Positions 9,118 through 18,378 of a stretch of 64,000 nt of DNA are shown one piece after another. The notes below the pieces were generated by a model. It was given only the letters and a program-made list of their open reading frames with translations, searched no databases and had not been told where the DNA came from. Numbering within the stretch: the first letter of the stretch is position 1; the number at the start of each line of letters is the position of its first letter. The DNA is from Psychrobium sp. MM17-31 (GTDB taxonomy: Bacteria > Pseudomonadota > Gammaproteobacteria > Enterobacterales > Psychrobiaceae). The stretch is from the NCBI RefSeq assembly GCF_022347785.1, contig NZ_JAKRGA010000003.1:620001-684000 (forward strand), read 5' to 3'. Both the position numbers and the translations under genes were made by a program.

Positions 9118-12084
9118 TTAGAACTTGTAACGAGCCGTTAAACTAACGCGACGTGGCGTTTGGTAGTTGATTGGCGCTTTGAAGTTCGGGTTTGGCGTAG
9201 ATGCTGTACCTGAACCAATTTCAGCAGTTTCAACATACTCAGTAACTTCTTGGAAGTTGAAGATGTTGCGAACGTCAACTTTTAGTGTTAAACCTTCGAT
9301 TGCAGCTGGCTTGTAGCTTAAGCCAACATCAACATTTTTAGTCCAAGGTGTACGACCTTCGTCACCACGGTTAGTTAACTCGCCGTTACAGTAGTAAGAA
9401 GATGCGCCGTAACCAGATAGGTTGCTGTAATCAACACCTAGTGCTTCGCGGTTAGCTTCTAATGGTACAAAACCTTGACAGCTAACTGGACGACCAGAAG
9501 CAATAGTCATGTTTGCAGAAACAGACACTTCGTCGTTTAACTGGTAAGCACCGAACACTTTAACAGTGTGACGACGATCATTTGGTAATGGACCGTAAGC
9601 ACCGTGTTGGAATAATGCGTTATCGATGTCTTGCGTTAAACCAGCATCTTCTTGCTCGTTAGTAGAGTTTACGTAACCTTCAGAGTTACCAACGCTCTTA
9701 GCTAGCGTGTAAGACGCTTTTAAGTACCAGTCATCGTTCATTGGACGCTCAGCAGTCAACTCAAGCGCTTTATATTTACGCTTGTAGCTTTCTAGACCGA
9801 AGTAGTCTTTTGGTACTACTGTTGTTACGTACTCGCCGTTGTCTTCAAGATCCATCGCCAGTGACACATCACGACCAGGGTTCATGATGAAACAATCAGC
9901 TAGTGAATGATAATCGAAGTTGTCGTAACCTTTGTCTTTGGCAAAGTCGATGAATGGTTGGTGTGAACAGTAGTCATCCATACCATCTTTTACTTCACGG
10001 TAAACAATCTTAGCGCCAACAGTCCAATCTTCTAATTCTTGTTGGTAACCAAGAATTAACTCATCTTGGTACATAGGATCAAGATCGGTAACAGCGATAG
10101 TGCGTGAATCAGGTGCATTCTTAGAACCACTTACTAATGTATCACCTAACTGTGCACCTAGTTTGTCTGGTGCAGAAGTAGTTGGGTTCTCATCTGCGCT
10201 ATCTACCAAGAAGTACTCTTCGATTGAGTATTCGATACCAGAAGCACGGATGTTAGTGTTTGATGCAACAGGAATGTAGTAACGACCTAAAGTACCAAAT
10301 ACTTTATGAGTACCTTCACCGCCCATGTCCCATGCGAAACCTAGACGTGGAGCGATTAAATCATCAGCTTTTACGAATACTTCACCTTGGCTGTTACGGT
10401 TTTCAAAACCTTCAGCACGTAAACCTAGGTAAACCATCCACTCGTCGTTAACCTGCCAGTTGTCTTCAATGTAGAACGCAGTGTTTTCAACTTCGAAGCT
10501 ACCAGAAACAGTGTTACGCTGTCTGTGACGGATGTAATCTTGGCCTTCAGGAACAACAACACCGTTTACAGTCTTGCCTGTGCCACGATGCCAGCGCCAG
10601 TAATCACCACCAGAGAATTCAGTACCACGGCGTGTTGAAGTGAATTTCTCAGTGTCGTAACCAATCTTGATTGCGTGATCATCAAATGCATATTCAACGC
10701 TGAAACGTAGTGATTCACGCTTATCTTCGTCTGGCGCAAAGTTTGGATCAGGACGGTAGTACTGGTTCTCAGTAATACCCCAACAACCAATGCGTTGTGA
10801 ACTTGTTGGCGTTTCACGACGGTCATATACTAATGGACAATCTGCGCCTGGGCCGATATCAGGGTTGCGCGCAGCTAGTGTGCTGTTCATTTCGCCCCAA
10901 AGTACGCTTGCAGTTAAGTCGTCTGTTAAGAAACCTGTGTAGTTTACGATTGAAACATCGCCACCAGATTTGATGCTGTATTCTTCACCAGCTTCACCGT
11001 GCTCACTACCGTAACGTACATCACCTTCATAAGCGTAAGGTGTATAGTCGTTTTCTTTTTCGTTATCGATGTGAGTCACTTCAAGTAAGTGATTGTCATT
11101 GATGTGCCAATCTAACTTAACTAAGAACATCGGCGAAGTGTTTTCGCGCTTCGTGCTCGTTTGGCTGCCGAAAGTCTCAACCTTATCTTTTGTACCTTCG
11201 AATAAACCGAAGAAGAACAGCTTATCTTCAACTAATGGACCAGACGCATAAACGTTGTAAGACATGTAGTCGTATTTGTTCGCTGAACGATAGCGAATAT
11301 AACGATCTTTATATGTCAATTCTGGATTTACAGACAGTGCATCAGTACCATCTTCACGTAACGCAGCAGGCGTCATGTAAATTGCACCACCACCAGTCCA
11401 TTCGTTCGTACCGCGCTTAGTTACTAAGTTAACAACACCGCCTAAAGAACGTCCATACTCAGCGCCGTAACCACCAGTCTTAACCTGCTGTTGAGAAACA
11501 GCATCGTAAGGTAGAGCAGCGAAAGAGGTAAAGTTACGAATGTTAGTGACATCGAAACCGTTAATGAAGTAACCGTTTTCTGCAACAGAAGAACCGCCGA
11601 AAGACGCTAGGTTACCGAAACCTGAGTCACCGCCAGTTGTACCAGGTGCTAATAGAGCAACACTTGTTAAATCACGAGCAACAGGTAATAGTTCGATTTG
11701 CTCAGCGGTAAATACAGACGTTGATTCAGCCGATGATGTATCGATTGTCGCCAGTTGACGGCCAACGATTTCAATGGCTTCTACATTAGTGAAATCAACT
11801 GAACTACCAGTACCGATAGTTACAGTGACATTGTTAGTGCGTGAACCGTTAGAAACGGTGTAGTTACCAGTAGGAAGCTTTGGAAAGTTAAAGCGACCGT
11901 TTTCACCAATCACTACTGAACGCGTGAAGCCTGTTGCTGGGTTCTTGATAGTTACCGTTTTGCCTTCCATCGCGCGGCCATAAATCGAACCACTTGAGTT
12001 ATCAGCAAATGCTGGCATTGACATGCCTAGCGAAACAGTAACAGCCATTGCCGTTAGAGAACGCTTAAATACATTAGAGTTCAT
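9118..12084 (-). CDS. Oar-like TonB-dependent receptor
   Basis: A 988-aa outer-membrane receptor. Order of parts: a signal peptide (cleavage near AFA-DN, ~27), a carboxypeptidase-regulatory-like beta-sandwich (~30-105: VTIKNPATGFTRSVVIGENGRFNF), a plug domain (~125-245, including YGAEYGRSLGGVVNLVTKRGTNEW), and a large 22-strand-type barrel ending in ...LTARYKF, with an aromatic C-terminus. Oar-like receptors import large substrates such as oligosaccharides, peptides or siderophores using TonB energy. The substrate here cannot be read from the sequence, and no degradative enzyme cluster adjoins it. The secreted nuclease gene upstream on the same strand is separated by a terminator, so joint function in DNA-product uptake is only a possibility. 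Confidence 0.92.
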   Translation of the reverse strand: MNSNVFKRSLTAMAVTVSLGMSMPAFADNSSGSIYGRAMEGKTVTIKNPATGFTRSVVIGENGRFNFPKLPTGNYTVSNGSRTNNVTVTIGTGSSVDFTNVEAIEIVGRQLATIDTSSAESTSVFTAEQIELLPVARDLTSVALLAPGTTGGDSGFGNLASFGGSSVAENGYFINGFDVTNIRNFTSFAALPYDAVSQQQVKTGGYGAEYGRSLGGVVNLVTKRGTNEWTGGGAIYMTPAALREDGTDALSVNPELTYKDRYIRYRSANKYDYMSYNVYASGPLVEDKLFFFGLFEGTKDKVETFGSQTSTKRENTSPMFLVKLDWHINDNHLLEVTHIDNEKENDYTPYAYEGDVRYGSEHGEAGEEYSIKSGGDVSIVNYTGFLTDDLTASVLWGEMNSTLAARNPDIGPGADCPLVYDRRETPTSSQRIGCWGITENQYYRPDPNFAPDEDKRESLRFSVEYAFDDHAIKIGYDTEKFTSTRRGTEFSGGDYWRWHRGTGKTVNGVVVPEGQDYIRHRQRNTVSGSFEVENTAFYIEDNWQVNDEWMVYLGLRAEGFENRNSQGEVFVKADDLIAPRLGFAWDMGGEGTHKVFGTLGRYYIPVASNTNIRASGIEYSIEEYFLVDSADENPTTSAPDKLGAQLGDTLVSGSKNAPDSRTIAVTDLDPMYQDELILGYQQELEDWTVGAKIVYREVKDGMDDYCSHQPFIDFAKDKGYDNFDYHSLADCFIMNPGRDVSLAMDLEDNGEYVTTVVPKDYFGLESYKRKYKALELTAERPMNDDWYLKASYTLAKSVGNSEGYVNSTNEQEDAGLTQDIDNALFQHGAYGPLPNDRRHTVKVFGAYQLNDEVSVSANMTIASGRPVSCQGFVPLEANREALGVDYSNLSGYGASSYYCNGELTNRGDEGRTPWTKNVDVGLSYKPAAIEGLTLKVDVRNIFNFQEVTEYVETAEIGSGTASTPNPNFKAPINYQTPRRVSLTARYKF

Positions 12085-12406
12085 ACATCTCTCTCTGTTT
12101 ATAGTTTTTTGTAGTTAGAAAAAGTAATTACTTTTTTCCCGCTGCTGAAACTATCACCGCAGTCTAGCAGCTGCAATGCAGCACTTTTAACAACAATGAA
12201 ACATAAAACATTGATATAACGTAAAAACAGCAACTTAATTTTCAACAGATAATTAACATGCAGTTTAACTGCATAAAAACCCATCAAAAAGCCATTCGAC
12301 CGCTCAAAAAAAGATCATTACATAACAAAAACAAATGAAACACATTAGATACAATCGCAACACAAATACCAACACCGCCCCTATTGCACATACATTTGAA
12401 ACAAAA

Positions 12407-12437
12407 AAAGGCAAACAACGTTACATTATTTGCCTTT
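12407..12437 (-). terminator. Terminator after the dual-nuclease gene
   Basis: Inverted repeat AAAGGCAAA/TTTGCCTTT (12407-12415, 12429-12437), with a T-run on the minus strand after the stem. The rest of the 12085-12452 gap is AT-rich, holds the presumed receptor promoter, and contains no supported gene. Confidence 0.75.
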
Positions 12438-12452
12438 GATTAACAGATTGAC

Positions 12453-15400
12453 TTATAGCTTATAAGCGTTAGCTATATTGAATAAATATCTATACGCTTG
12501 TGCGGTTGCCTTATGAGAGCGAGCTCGTTTACGCTGCTCTCTTGCTCGTTTTTTATTTCCTTGGCGCTCTGCTTTTCTCGCACGTTTTTCCAAACGATTA
12601 CCCACTTTATTGCGATTTCGTATCTTGGATTTGAACGACTTGAGATGTGATTCTACGGTTGTTTGAATCAGCGCTAAGTTTGCGCCTTGTTCAATGTTGA
12701 CAACTCGTTGCTTAGAATTACCCAGTGCAGCGTCTAACGCGGCAACATAATTACTATAAAGGCTATGCTTAACCTCAAGCATTGCAATTTCAGCGCGTTT
12801 TTCACTAATTAACTCAGCATCAGCAATGGGATCTAAACTGCGGATCTCAGCTGCCAAACGCAATAAACGCTCTTGATATAGCGCTACATCTTTGCGCCAT
12901 AACGCCAGTCGTTGTTTAAGCGCCTTTTGATGATCTTTAATAAGGTGCTTAACACGATCGATAGCGACTTCTTTAGTAGGCGTCGGTGCGAACTCAAGAG
13001 TCACTAATACAGGGTCGTGATCTGAACTGCGATACGCATCCGCTTGATAGAACGTTGTTTGTTGCGTGTCAGATTTATCTTCAAGATTGTAATCTAACGC
13101 TCGTGGCTCATCGGCATTAATCGCCACAAATACCGAACTAGTTACGGCATCAGCCATTAGCTCACTAGCCATCGCATGGTCTAAATAGCCAGCTTTACCA
13201 TCAAACATAAATGAATAACCTGAGGCCTCTTCGTTATCCATTAAATTAGCAAAACCTGCATTTTCAAGTGCTGTAATTGGATCTTCTTTCGCATAAGCGT
13301 TTAGGTCACCAATAATCAGCTGTGCAGGGACATCAGCAAAACCATCAAGTGAGTTTAACCACGCATTTAACGCATTAGCTTGTTTGACACGACGATCATT
13401 AAAACAGCCTTGGCCATCTCCTTGATCTTCATCGAGACCAGATGCACGGCTACAGCTACCTTTAGACTTAAAGTGGTTCACAACAACGGCAAACGGCTTC
13501 TCGTCGCCAAAGCTAAATGCTTGTGCTAAAGGTGCACGATCGAAAATGCTATTGTTATTAACCTTAGCATCGCCAACTAAGCTAACACGAGCAGGCTTAT
13601 ATAACATAGCAACGCTGATTTCATCATCGCCAACTAACCCGCCTGCGTTAACGAAATCATAAGTGCCCTCGCCCATATTTGCATTTAACGCAGCAACTAA
13701 TTGGCTCACCGCGCTATTACTATCAACACCATCATTTTCGATTTCCATCAAACCGATGATATCGGCGTTAAGTAATTCAATAGCAGCAACGACCTTATCA
13801 AGCTGACGTTGATACTCTTCGCTATTATCGGCACCGCGGCTAGTCGGGAAACCACCGCCCTCTCCGTCGCCGTTAAACAGGTTGAGAACGTTAAAACTAG
13901 CAACAGTAACTTGATTATCGTTTTGCTCAGCCATTACTGGACGTTGATTGACGTGCTCAAAATGCGGCGCTGCTGATGGAATTAAACGGTAGCTACCAAA
14001 CGAGTAGTCCAAGCTGCCGACTAACGATGTTACTAAATCACCATTACGCAGTGTGTTTTGTGCATCTAAACCACCGGTTGGATAGATGACATCACTAGGA
14101 TTACGCCCGTTCATTCCATCATCGAGAAGCAACTGATTACGCTCATTTTCATCTGCCAATGCCAAAGCCTGAACAGAATTAGGTGCAAACACATTGGTTG
14201 GATTAAACAAACGTTTACTAGATAACGTCACTTCACCATAACGCGCTAAATCAAAGTTACTCGAAACTGTTAACGCATTATCGAAAGTCACTAACATGCC
14301 TTCCCATGCTTCAGCAGCTTCGGTTGATTCAAACGGCAGCGCAATAGAGACGGGTGCAACCGTATCACTACCACAATGTAATGGTGCCTCTGAAACACGT
14401 AATTGTGTCTTGCCGAAAAATTCAGACACCTCACCTTGCATGCGTAGCACTTGACCCGCTTCAACAGTATGATCACTAAATACAAAGAGTCCTTCTGAGG
14501 TTTGCGGGTTATTATCTTGATCATCATTAACTTGCTGAATAAAGAAACCACCCAAACCTGAAGTAACCTGAGTAACCACAGCCTCTACAATGACAGTTTC
14601 ATTAACCATCGGAGAGCTAGCACCGCTGCCTTGAATAGCACTGATTAGTGTGCGTTCATCGCCACATTGACCAAAACCACTTGGCTCTTCGTCATCAATC
14701 TCATGACTGCCTAGATTGCTAAAGGTGTCCTTTGGAAAACCCACCCATTCAGCGCTTGGCTCAAACTCATCATTCGATACAGTATCGCCAGAAATTACTG
14801 ACGCCTTACGCACTAATGAACGATCTTTCGTTGCAGTATCATCTGTCCCCCAGTTGTTACCAGGGTCGACGCCGACTTGGCCAAAAGTATCAACCACTAC
14901 GCCATCTACCGACAGGGTATATGCGTCATCACCATTGTGGCCCAAGCTATTAGACGTCATATCCGCCAAGGCTTTCAAACTATCTTCAGCACTATTGTTA
15001 ACGACAACAAAAGTACTATTGGCAGCAATGGTTCCAGTTAAGCTTATTGCACTAGAAATAGTATCGCTACCGTTAGAAAACAGATTTAAGCTCACGTTAC
15101 TCGCACTTAAATCGACAGTTTGATCGCCAAGATTATAAATCTCGATGGCCTTGTTACTCGAACTACCTTCAATATATTCAGAAATAAGCAGCTTAGGCGT
15201 ATCGCCGTTGCCACCGCCTCCACCCCCAGAGCCGTCACACGCATCGCCGAATACTGTCGCAACCCACTGTGGATTATCGATGAACGGGTTTCGATTACCT
15301 TGATACTCATAAATTGCATCGTGGCGAGCTTCTTCTGCCGCATCAACCGGATCTTCGTTGTGCCATTCAACTAAGCGACATAACTTACCCAAACTTGGCT

Positions 15401-16619
15401 CGCCGACACTGGTAATGCGATCGACTAAAGATAAATCTGGCGTGGTATCACTTAAACCTTGATAGCGCGTATCCATATAAAACATCATACGCGCAACATC
15501 GCCCTTAATGTCATCGCGTGGCTCAAAAGAATCATTGTCTAAACGATTTTCTGGCGCTTCCGGCAGCGGATTATCACTGTCGTCAAAGTCTAAATTACCG
15601 CGTGAAGCGTTGACCGAGATATCCGTTGGACGCAAATGATGGATATCGGTATAAGCTTCATTTGATTGGCTGCTAAAGCCATGGCTTTTCGGCCAAGAGT
15701 GTTCGCGATTCCAATTATCAGGGTTACTGCTTTGACTACCACTGCCATTGCGATTTTTAGCCAGCGATGTTCCCTTGTACCACAAAATGACATTATCCGA
15801 ATTATTAGGATCTTCATCCGTATGAGTCAGTGCTGTCCACACTTCTGAATAGGTTAACACCTTATGATCGGCGCTAATTATTCCGCTAATAATGTTCTTA
15901 ACTTGCTCACTATTTTGACCAGCATTAATCGCATCGACCGCAGCTTGGTAATAGTTAACGGCGTTAAAGTTAGCGGCATCGGCTACTTTATCTAATGATG
16001 GACAGTTAAAACACGCTGGCTCACCACCGCCTCCGCCGCCACCAGAGCCGCCAGTGCTGCGAATTGGATACGGATTAGCGGCCGTAGAGTTTTTAGTTTC
16101 ACCATTTAATGCACCTGGTCCACTAAATTGCCAGTTAGCCACGTCAAAATCAGGCCCGTCGTGGCCGCCATCATGAAAAGAAGCCCAGCCGTCTTTATAT
16201 TCCCAAGCTGTACCAGAGCCATCTTCACCGAGCACACCGAATGTATCTACTGTTTCGCCGTTACAAAAAACATGGATACCATCATCGCCATTGATAGATA
16301 ACCCGCCATAAACATAATCAGGCGAAATATCGAAAAACTCCTCAAAGCCAGCTGATTCCATAGATACTGTAACGTAAGTGCCAATGTCCGCACTCTTCTC
16401 GCCGAACTTAAATGACTGAGACACGTCAGTCTTGCCATTAACCGCTAAGCCAATACCGCAGTCACTTAAATTTTCAATAGGCGTATCAACTCGTAGTTCC
16501 ACAGCTTTAGGCAAGCCGCCGCTTAATGGGCCATCTACAACGCCGACAATGGTTAATTGATTTGCGTGAACTAGCGAGCTATATAGCCCACCTAAGATCA
16601 CTAAAGATTTTAACTTCAT
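12453..16619 (-). CDS. Secreted dual nuclease: EndoI domain plus ExeM/NucH EEP domain
   Basis: A 1388-aa exported protein. The ATG at 16619 has GGGGA six bases upstream and begins a signal peptide (MKLKSLVILGGLYSSLVHA). Approximate domain order: a lamin-tail-like beta domain (20-200), a poly-Gly linker, an endonuclease I domain (about 215-465) with NREHSWPKS and DIHHLRPTD motifs, a second poly-Gly linker, a lamin-tail domain (473-640), and an OB-fold-like domain (650-770). An endonuclease/exonuclease/phosphatase domain follows (about 900-1205) with ASFNVLNLF, GLMEIENDG, NHFKSKG, GDLNAY and SDHDPV. The last ~170 residues are a very basic coiled coil in place of the GlyGly-CTERM tail seen in ExeM-type proteins. 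The probable job is degrading extracellular DNA for nutrients or biofilm remodelling. A CRP-type site lies upstream. Confidence 0.9.
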   Translation of the reverse strand: MKLKSLVILGGLYSSLVHANQLTIVGVVDGPLSGGLPKAVELRVDTPIENLSDCGIGLAVNGKTDVSQSFKFGEKSADIGTYVTVSMESAGFEEFFDISPDYVYGGLSINGDDGIHVFCNGETVDTFGVLGEDGSGTAWEYKDGWASFHDGGHDGPDFDVANWQFSGPGALNGETKNSTAANPYPIRSTGGSGGGGGGGEPACFNCPSLDKVADAANFNAVNYYQAAVDAINAGQNSEQVKNIISGIISADHKVLTYSEVWTALTHTDEDPNNSDNVILWYKGTSLAKNRNGSGSQSSNPDNWNREHSWPKSHGFSSQSNEAYTDIHHLRPTDISVNASRGNLDFDDSDNPLPEAPENRLDNDSFEPRDDIKGDVARMMFYMDTRYQGLSDTTPDLSLVDRITSVGEPSLGKLCRLVEWHNEDPVDAAEEARHDAIYEYQGNRNPFIDNPQWVATVFGDACDGSGGGGGGNGDTPKLLISEYIEGSSSNKAIEIYNLGDQTVDLSASNVSLNLFSNGSDTISSAISLTGTIAANSTFVVVNNSAEDSLKALADMTSNSLGHNGDDAYTLSVDGVVVDTFGQVGVDPGNNWGTDDTATKDRSLVRKASVISGDTVSNDEFEPSAEWVGFPKDTFSNLGSHEIDDEEPSGFGQCGDERTLISAIQGSGASSPMVNETVIVEAVVTQVTSGLGGFFIQQVNDDQDNNPQTSEGLFVFSDHTVEAGQVLRMQGEVSEFFGKTQLRVSEAPLHCGSDTVAPVSIALPFESTEAAEAWEGMLVTFDNALTVSSNFDLARYGEVTLSSKRLFNPTNVFAPNSVQALALADENERNQLLLDDGMNGRNPSDVIYPTGGLDAQNTLRNGDLVTSLVGSLDYSFGSYRLIPSAAPHFEHVNQRPVMAEQNDNQVTVASFNVLNLFNGDGEGGGFPTSRGADNSEEYQRQLDKVVAAIELLNADIIGLMEIENDGVDSNSAVSQLVAALNANMGEGTYDFVNAGGLVGDDEISVAMLYKPARVSLVGDAKVNNNSIFDRAPLAQAFSFGDEKPFAVVVNHFKSKGSCSRASGLDEDQGDGQGCFNDRRVKQANALNAWLNSLDGFADVPAQLIIGDLNAYAKEDPITALENAGFANLMDNEEASGYSFMFDGKAGYLDHAMASELMADAVTSSVFVAINADEPRALDYNLEDKSDTQQTTFYQADAYRSSDHDPVLVTLEFAPTPTKEVAIDRVKHLIKDHQKALKQRLALWRKDVALYQERLLRLAAEIRSLDPIADAELISEKRAEIAMLEVKHSLYSNYVAALDAALGNSKQRVVNIEQGANLALIQTTVESHLKSFKSKIRNRNKVGNRLEKRARKAERQGNKKRAREQRKRARSHKATAQAYRYLFNIANAYKL

Positions 16620-16709
16620 AATTATCCCCGTTTGGTTGTTTACCAAGTTCCATTGGATTGTGCCTTCACCATATTAGATTTTGACTGTGACATTTTTTTG
16701 ACGAAGGCG

Positions 16710-16725
16710 TGTGATATTTGTCACA
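16710..16725 (-). promoter_or_regulatory. Perfect CRP-type operator upstream of dual nuclease
   Basis: TGTGA-TATTTG-TCACA matches the consensus of the CRP (cAMP receptor protein) half-sites exactly. It lies about 98 bp upstream of the nuclease ATG, with a possible -10 (TAATAT on the minus strand, 16671-16676) between. Regulation by CRP is inferred from the motif. Confidence 0.6.
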
Positions 16726-16866
16726 CAAAGCGGGGAGGCTCAACCCTTTAAATCTTTAATAACTAGAACTGAGTCATGCATCGCAAATCTACTAATTAGC
16801 AACGCCAATTACTGGCGAAATGAGAGATATAGTCTACGCGGAAAGACACTAAAATCGGGCACAAAA

Positions 16867-16888
16867 AAAGGAGCCGACTGGCTCCTTT
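16867..16888 (-). terminator. Terminator after fklB
   Basis: A 9-bp perfect stem (AAAGGAGCC/GGCTCCTTT) with a 4-base loop is followed by a seven-T run on the minus strand. Confidence 0.85.
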
Positions 16889-16909
16889 CTAGACGTTTAA
16901 AAATCGAAA

Positions 16910-17527
16910 TTAGCTAATGATTTCTAATAATTCAACGTCGAATACTAATGCGCTAAATGGAGCGATTGCACCGCCAGCACCTTGCTCACCGTAAGCTAGG
17001 TTGTGTGGGATGTGTAGCTTGTATTTTGAGCCAACTGACATTAGTTGTAATGCTTCAGTCCAACCTTTGATAACACCGCCAACTGGGAATTCAGCTGGTT
17101 GACCGCGATCGTAAGAGCTGTCAAATACAGTGCCGTCGATTAGCGTGCCGTGGTAGTGAGTACGAACAGTAGAATCAGCTGTTGGTTTCTCGCCGTCACC
17201 TTCAGTGATTACTTCAAATTGTAAGCCTGATGGTAAAACAGTTACGCCTTCGCGCTTAGCGTTTTCTTCTAAGTACTTCTCGCCTTCAGCAGCCATAACT
17301 TTTGCTTTCTCAGCAGCAGCGGCTTGCATGCGCTCGTTGATTTCTTTAAACGCTTCGTTTAAGTCATCAACGCTTACTTTGCTTGCTTCTTTAGCGAAAG
17401 CATCAGCAAGACCTTGCTGAACAGCAGAAATGTCGATACCTTCAAATGGGTTAGCAGCTAGTTGCTCGCCCATGTTGCGGCCAACGCCGTAGCTTGCGCG
17501 TTGTTCAATAGTTGTAAATTCAGACAT
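16910..17527 (-). CDS. fklB: FKBP-type peptidyl-prolyl isomerase FklB
   Basis: This 205-aa protein is nearly the same length as E. coli FklB (206). It has an N-terminal helical dimerisation segment (~5-85, Ala/Glu-rich), then an FKBP domain with VRTHYHGTLIDGTVFDSSYDRG, PVGGVIKGWTEALQLMSVG and YGEQGAGGAIAPFSALVFDVELL. It catalyses cis-trans isomerisation of prolyl bonds and assists folding. No signal peptide is visible, so it should be cytoplasmic. It follows the LoiP-like gene by only 14 bp and ends at its own terminator, so protease and isomerase are probably co-transcribed. Confidence 0.95.
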   Translation of the reverse strand: MSEFTTIEQRASYGVGRNMGEQLAANPFEGIDISAVQQGLADAFAKEASKVSVDDLNEAFKEINERMQAAAAEKAKVMAAEGEKYLEENAKREGVTVLPSGLQFEVITEGDGEKPTADSTVRTHYHGTLIDGTVFDSSYDRGQPAEFPVGGVIKGWTEALQLMSVGSKYKLHIPHNLAYGEQGAGGAIAPFSALVFDVELLEIIS

Positions 17528-17541
17528 ATTTTATCTCTATT

Positions 17542-18354
17542 TTATAGTTTGCAGTTTGGACGTTTGCCCGCACTGACTGCTTGATTATATAACGCGTTAG
17601 CCGCGCTCATATTCTTAGTTAAATCTTTAATACGGCGCTCGTTCGACGGATGGGTCGATAAAAATTCCATCGGCTGATTGCCACCTGACGCCTTAGCCAT
17701 TGCTTGCCATAAAGTAACACTCGCTTGCGGCTCAAAACCCGCTTTAGCCATTAAATCGAGACCAATTTCATCAGACTCGCTTTCTTGTTTACGACCAAAT
17801 GGCATAGCAACACCGTATTGCGCGCCTAATCCTAGGCCTTGCATATACAGCTGCTTGTCTTGTGGATTAATCCCCGCCAAATCAAAAGCGCCGCCAGCAA
17901 TCTGCATTCCCATGTTGGTTAACTGATTACGCGATAATCGCTCATTTGAATGATTTGCTAATACGTGGCCAACTTCATGCCCCATAACAGCAGCAAGTTG
18001 ATCAGCAGTGGTCGCCACCTTCATCAAACCGGTGTAAACACCAATGTGGCCACCAGGTAAAGCAAATGCATTAATTTGCGGTGAATCAAACACCACCACT
18101 TCCCAGCTTTTCACACCGTAAGAAGCATCTACATTGGCGGTAATAGCATCAGCAATACAACCAACGTAGCTATTAACACGAGGATCGGTGACGATTTTTT
18201 CTTTCTTTTTCATTTCGTCAAATGACTGTGCCCCAAGCGTACTCATATCAGCATTTGAATACATCAACGCTTGCGTGCGTCCTGTTGGACTCTTTGTCAC
18301 CTGACAACCAGCTACTACCGTAAAAGCAGCAAGTGCAAGAAGTGTCTTTTTCAT
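17542..18354 (-). CDS. loiP: M48 metalloprotease lipoprotein, LoiP-like
   Basis: A 270-aa lipoprotein with signal peptide and lipobox VAGC, and a zinc metallopeptidase domain with HEVGH (in MGHEVGHVLANHS) and the third ligand in ESDEIGLDLM. The layout matches LoiP/YggG, an outer-membrane-attached M48 protease linked to envelope quality control. The frame opens at a GTG (18357), but the next codon, ATG at 18354, has better spacing (six bases) from AGAGGGA, so it is chosen. It lies 24 bp after dnaJ and 14 bp before fklB on the same strand, giving a folding/quality-control run dnaJ-loiP-fklB. The symbol rests on family resemblance. Other M48 lipoproteins (BepA-like) are less likely because no TPR repeats are present. 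Confidence 0.8.
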   Translation of the reverse strand: MKKTLLALAAFTVVAGCQVTKSPTGRTQALMYSNADMSTLGAQSFDEMKKKEKIVTDPRVNSYVGCIADAITANVDASYGVKSWEVVVFDSPQINAFALPGGHIGVYTGLMKVATTADQLAAVMGHEVGHVLANHSNERLSRNQLTNMGMQIAGGAFDLAGINPQDKQLYMQGLGLGAQYGVAMPFGRKQESESDEIGLDLMAKAGFEPQASVTLWQAMAKASGGNQPMEFLSTHPSNERRIKDLTKNMSAANALYNQAVSAGKRPNCKL

Positions 18355-18378
18355 CACAAATCCCTCTTTATAATTGGA

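Noticed and set aside
12099-12287. 62-codon frame upstream of the TonB receptor
   Set aside because: It occupies AT-rich promoter DNA, has no family resemblance and runs into the receptor's ribosome-binding region.
14716-15123. 135-codon open frame antisense inside the dual-nuclease gene
   Set aside because: No ribosome-binding site or family resemblance, and it lies opposite a lamin-tail domain that reads well on the other strand.
16711-16917. 68-codon plus-strand frame between nuclease and fklB
   Set aside because: It runs through the CRP-type site and the fklB terminator and has no recognisable features.
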